Below the pieces are notes generated by a model. It did not search any database. It had not been told where the DNA came from and saw nothing but the letters and a program-made list of their open reading frames with translations. Shown here piece after piece: positions 63,876 through 64,000 of a stretch of 64,000 bases of DNA. Location: positions 85,101-149,100 of the forward strand of contig MKTJ01000032.1 in the NCBI GenBank assembly GCA_001898225.1, in the 5' to 3' direction. The translations under genes and the position numbers were made by a program. Origin of the DNA: Chloroflexi bacterium 54-19 (lineage in GTDB: Bacteria > Chloroflexota > Chloroflexia > Chloroheliales > Chloroheliaceae). Positions within the stretch are counted from its first letter, which is position 1. Each line of letters opens with the position of its first letter.

Positions 63876-64000
63876 TTAAGATTTGGCTCCGAAAGTGCCG
63901 GTAAGAAACTCTCCCAGCGGCTGGGCAAACAAAAATAGCAAGGCACCACCGAGAACTGACCAGCCGATTACCCGCAGAGCCTTAACCCTGGCGGCATCGA
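63876..64000 (-). CDS. 3' end of a small membrane protein (VirB2/pilin-like candidate)
   Basis: Visible part DAARVKALRVIGWSVLGGAL, then LFLFAQPLGEFLTGTFGAKS and a stop at 63876. Small size, one or two hydrophobic segments, and position upstream of VirB6/PrgI/VirB4 fit a VirB2-like subunit. Start lies outside the window. Confidence 0.45.
   Translation of the reverse strand, partial: DAARVKALRVIGWSVLGGALLFLFAQPLGEFLTGTFGAKS

Overview
The window looks like part of a large conjugative plasmid, or a plasmid-derived integrated element, from a Chloroflexota bacterium, possibly Ktedonobacteria-like. This rests on secreted proteins with long Pro/Thr/Ala 'TPTPTATP' stalks, lipoproteins with short lipoboxes, a single-membrane-type secretion system (VirB4/PrgI/VirB6/M23 without outer-membrane VirB7/9/10), and moderate GC. 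The taxonomic placement is inference; there is no rRNA or other marker gene in the window.

Layout. (1) 1-11.4 kb, minus strand: a DISARM-related defence operon. It encodes a SNF2-type helicase with a DUF3883-like end, two small unknown proteins, a DUF1156 adenine-type DNA methyltransferase and a HEPN/DUF499 ATPase that runs off the left edge. (2) 11.4-19.6 kb: accessory genes. These are an HTH protein, an ArdC-like antirestriction protein, two paralogous SH3-like small proteins, a DUF7662 protein, a frameshifted ORF6C protein, small ORFs, a lipoprotein and a DUF4145-like protein. Three of the genes (ardC-like and both SH3-like) sit behind copies of one conserved, apparently structured leader. 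(3) 19.8-23.3 kb: replicon module 1, ParA - ribbon-helix-helix protein - RepA, with DnaA boxes and 15-bp iterons. Unspaced 8-bp repeats ('octads', about CGCAMTAW) occur here and in nine further places from 16.0 to 33.8 kb. One array lies inside the coding sequence of the RHH gene. (4) 23.4-35.3 kb: cargo. It comprises a YCF48/BNR-type lipoprotein, an Lrp regulator with a membrane protein and an EamA exporter, a BRO-family protein framed by long palindromes, a UmuC-type polymerase, an AT-rich unknown gene and a DUF1016 nuclease.

(5) 35.6-40.0 kb: a group II intron (RT-maturase-HNH) whose 5' part is interrupted by an IS1182-family element with 17-bp terminal repeats and a 7-bp target duplication. 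(6) 40.3-46.2 kb: replicon module 2, ParB, ParA, DnaB-like helicase and a lambda-O-like initiator. A near-consensus parS lies before parA, and iterons 24 bp apart lie inside the initiator gene. (7) 47.3-64 kb: the conjugation block, all minus strand except one HTH gene. It holds two Replic_Relax-type proteins, a VirD4/TraG coupling protein, SSB, three surface or unknown proteins, an M23 peptidase, VirB4, PrgI, a VirB6-like protein and the end of a small membrane protein.

Two complete replication/partition systems in one window suggest a cointegrate of two plasmids. The octad repeats are confined to the module-1 half. The most unusual observations are the dispersed octad network with its intragenic array, the three-copy leader with compensatory pairing, the origin-like iterons within the O-like initiator gene, and the unknown small proteins inside the defence operon.
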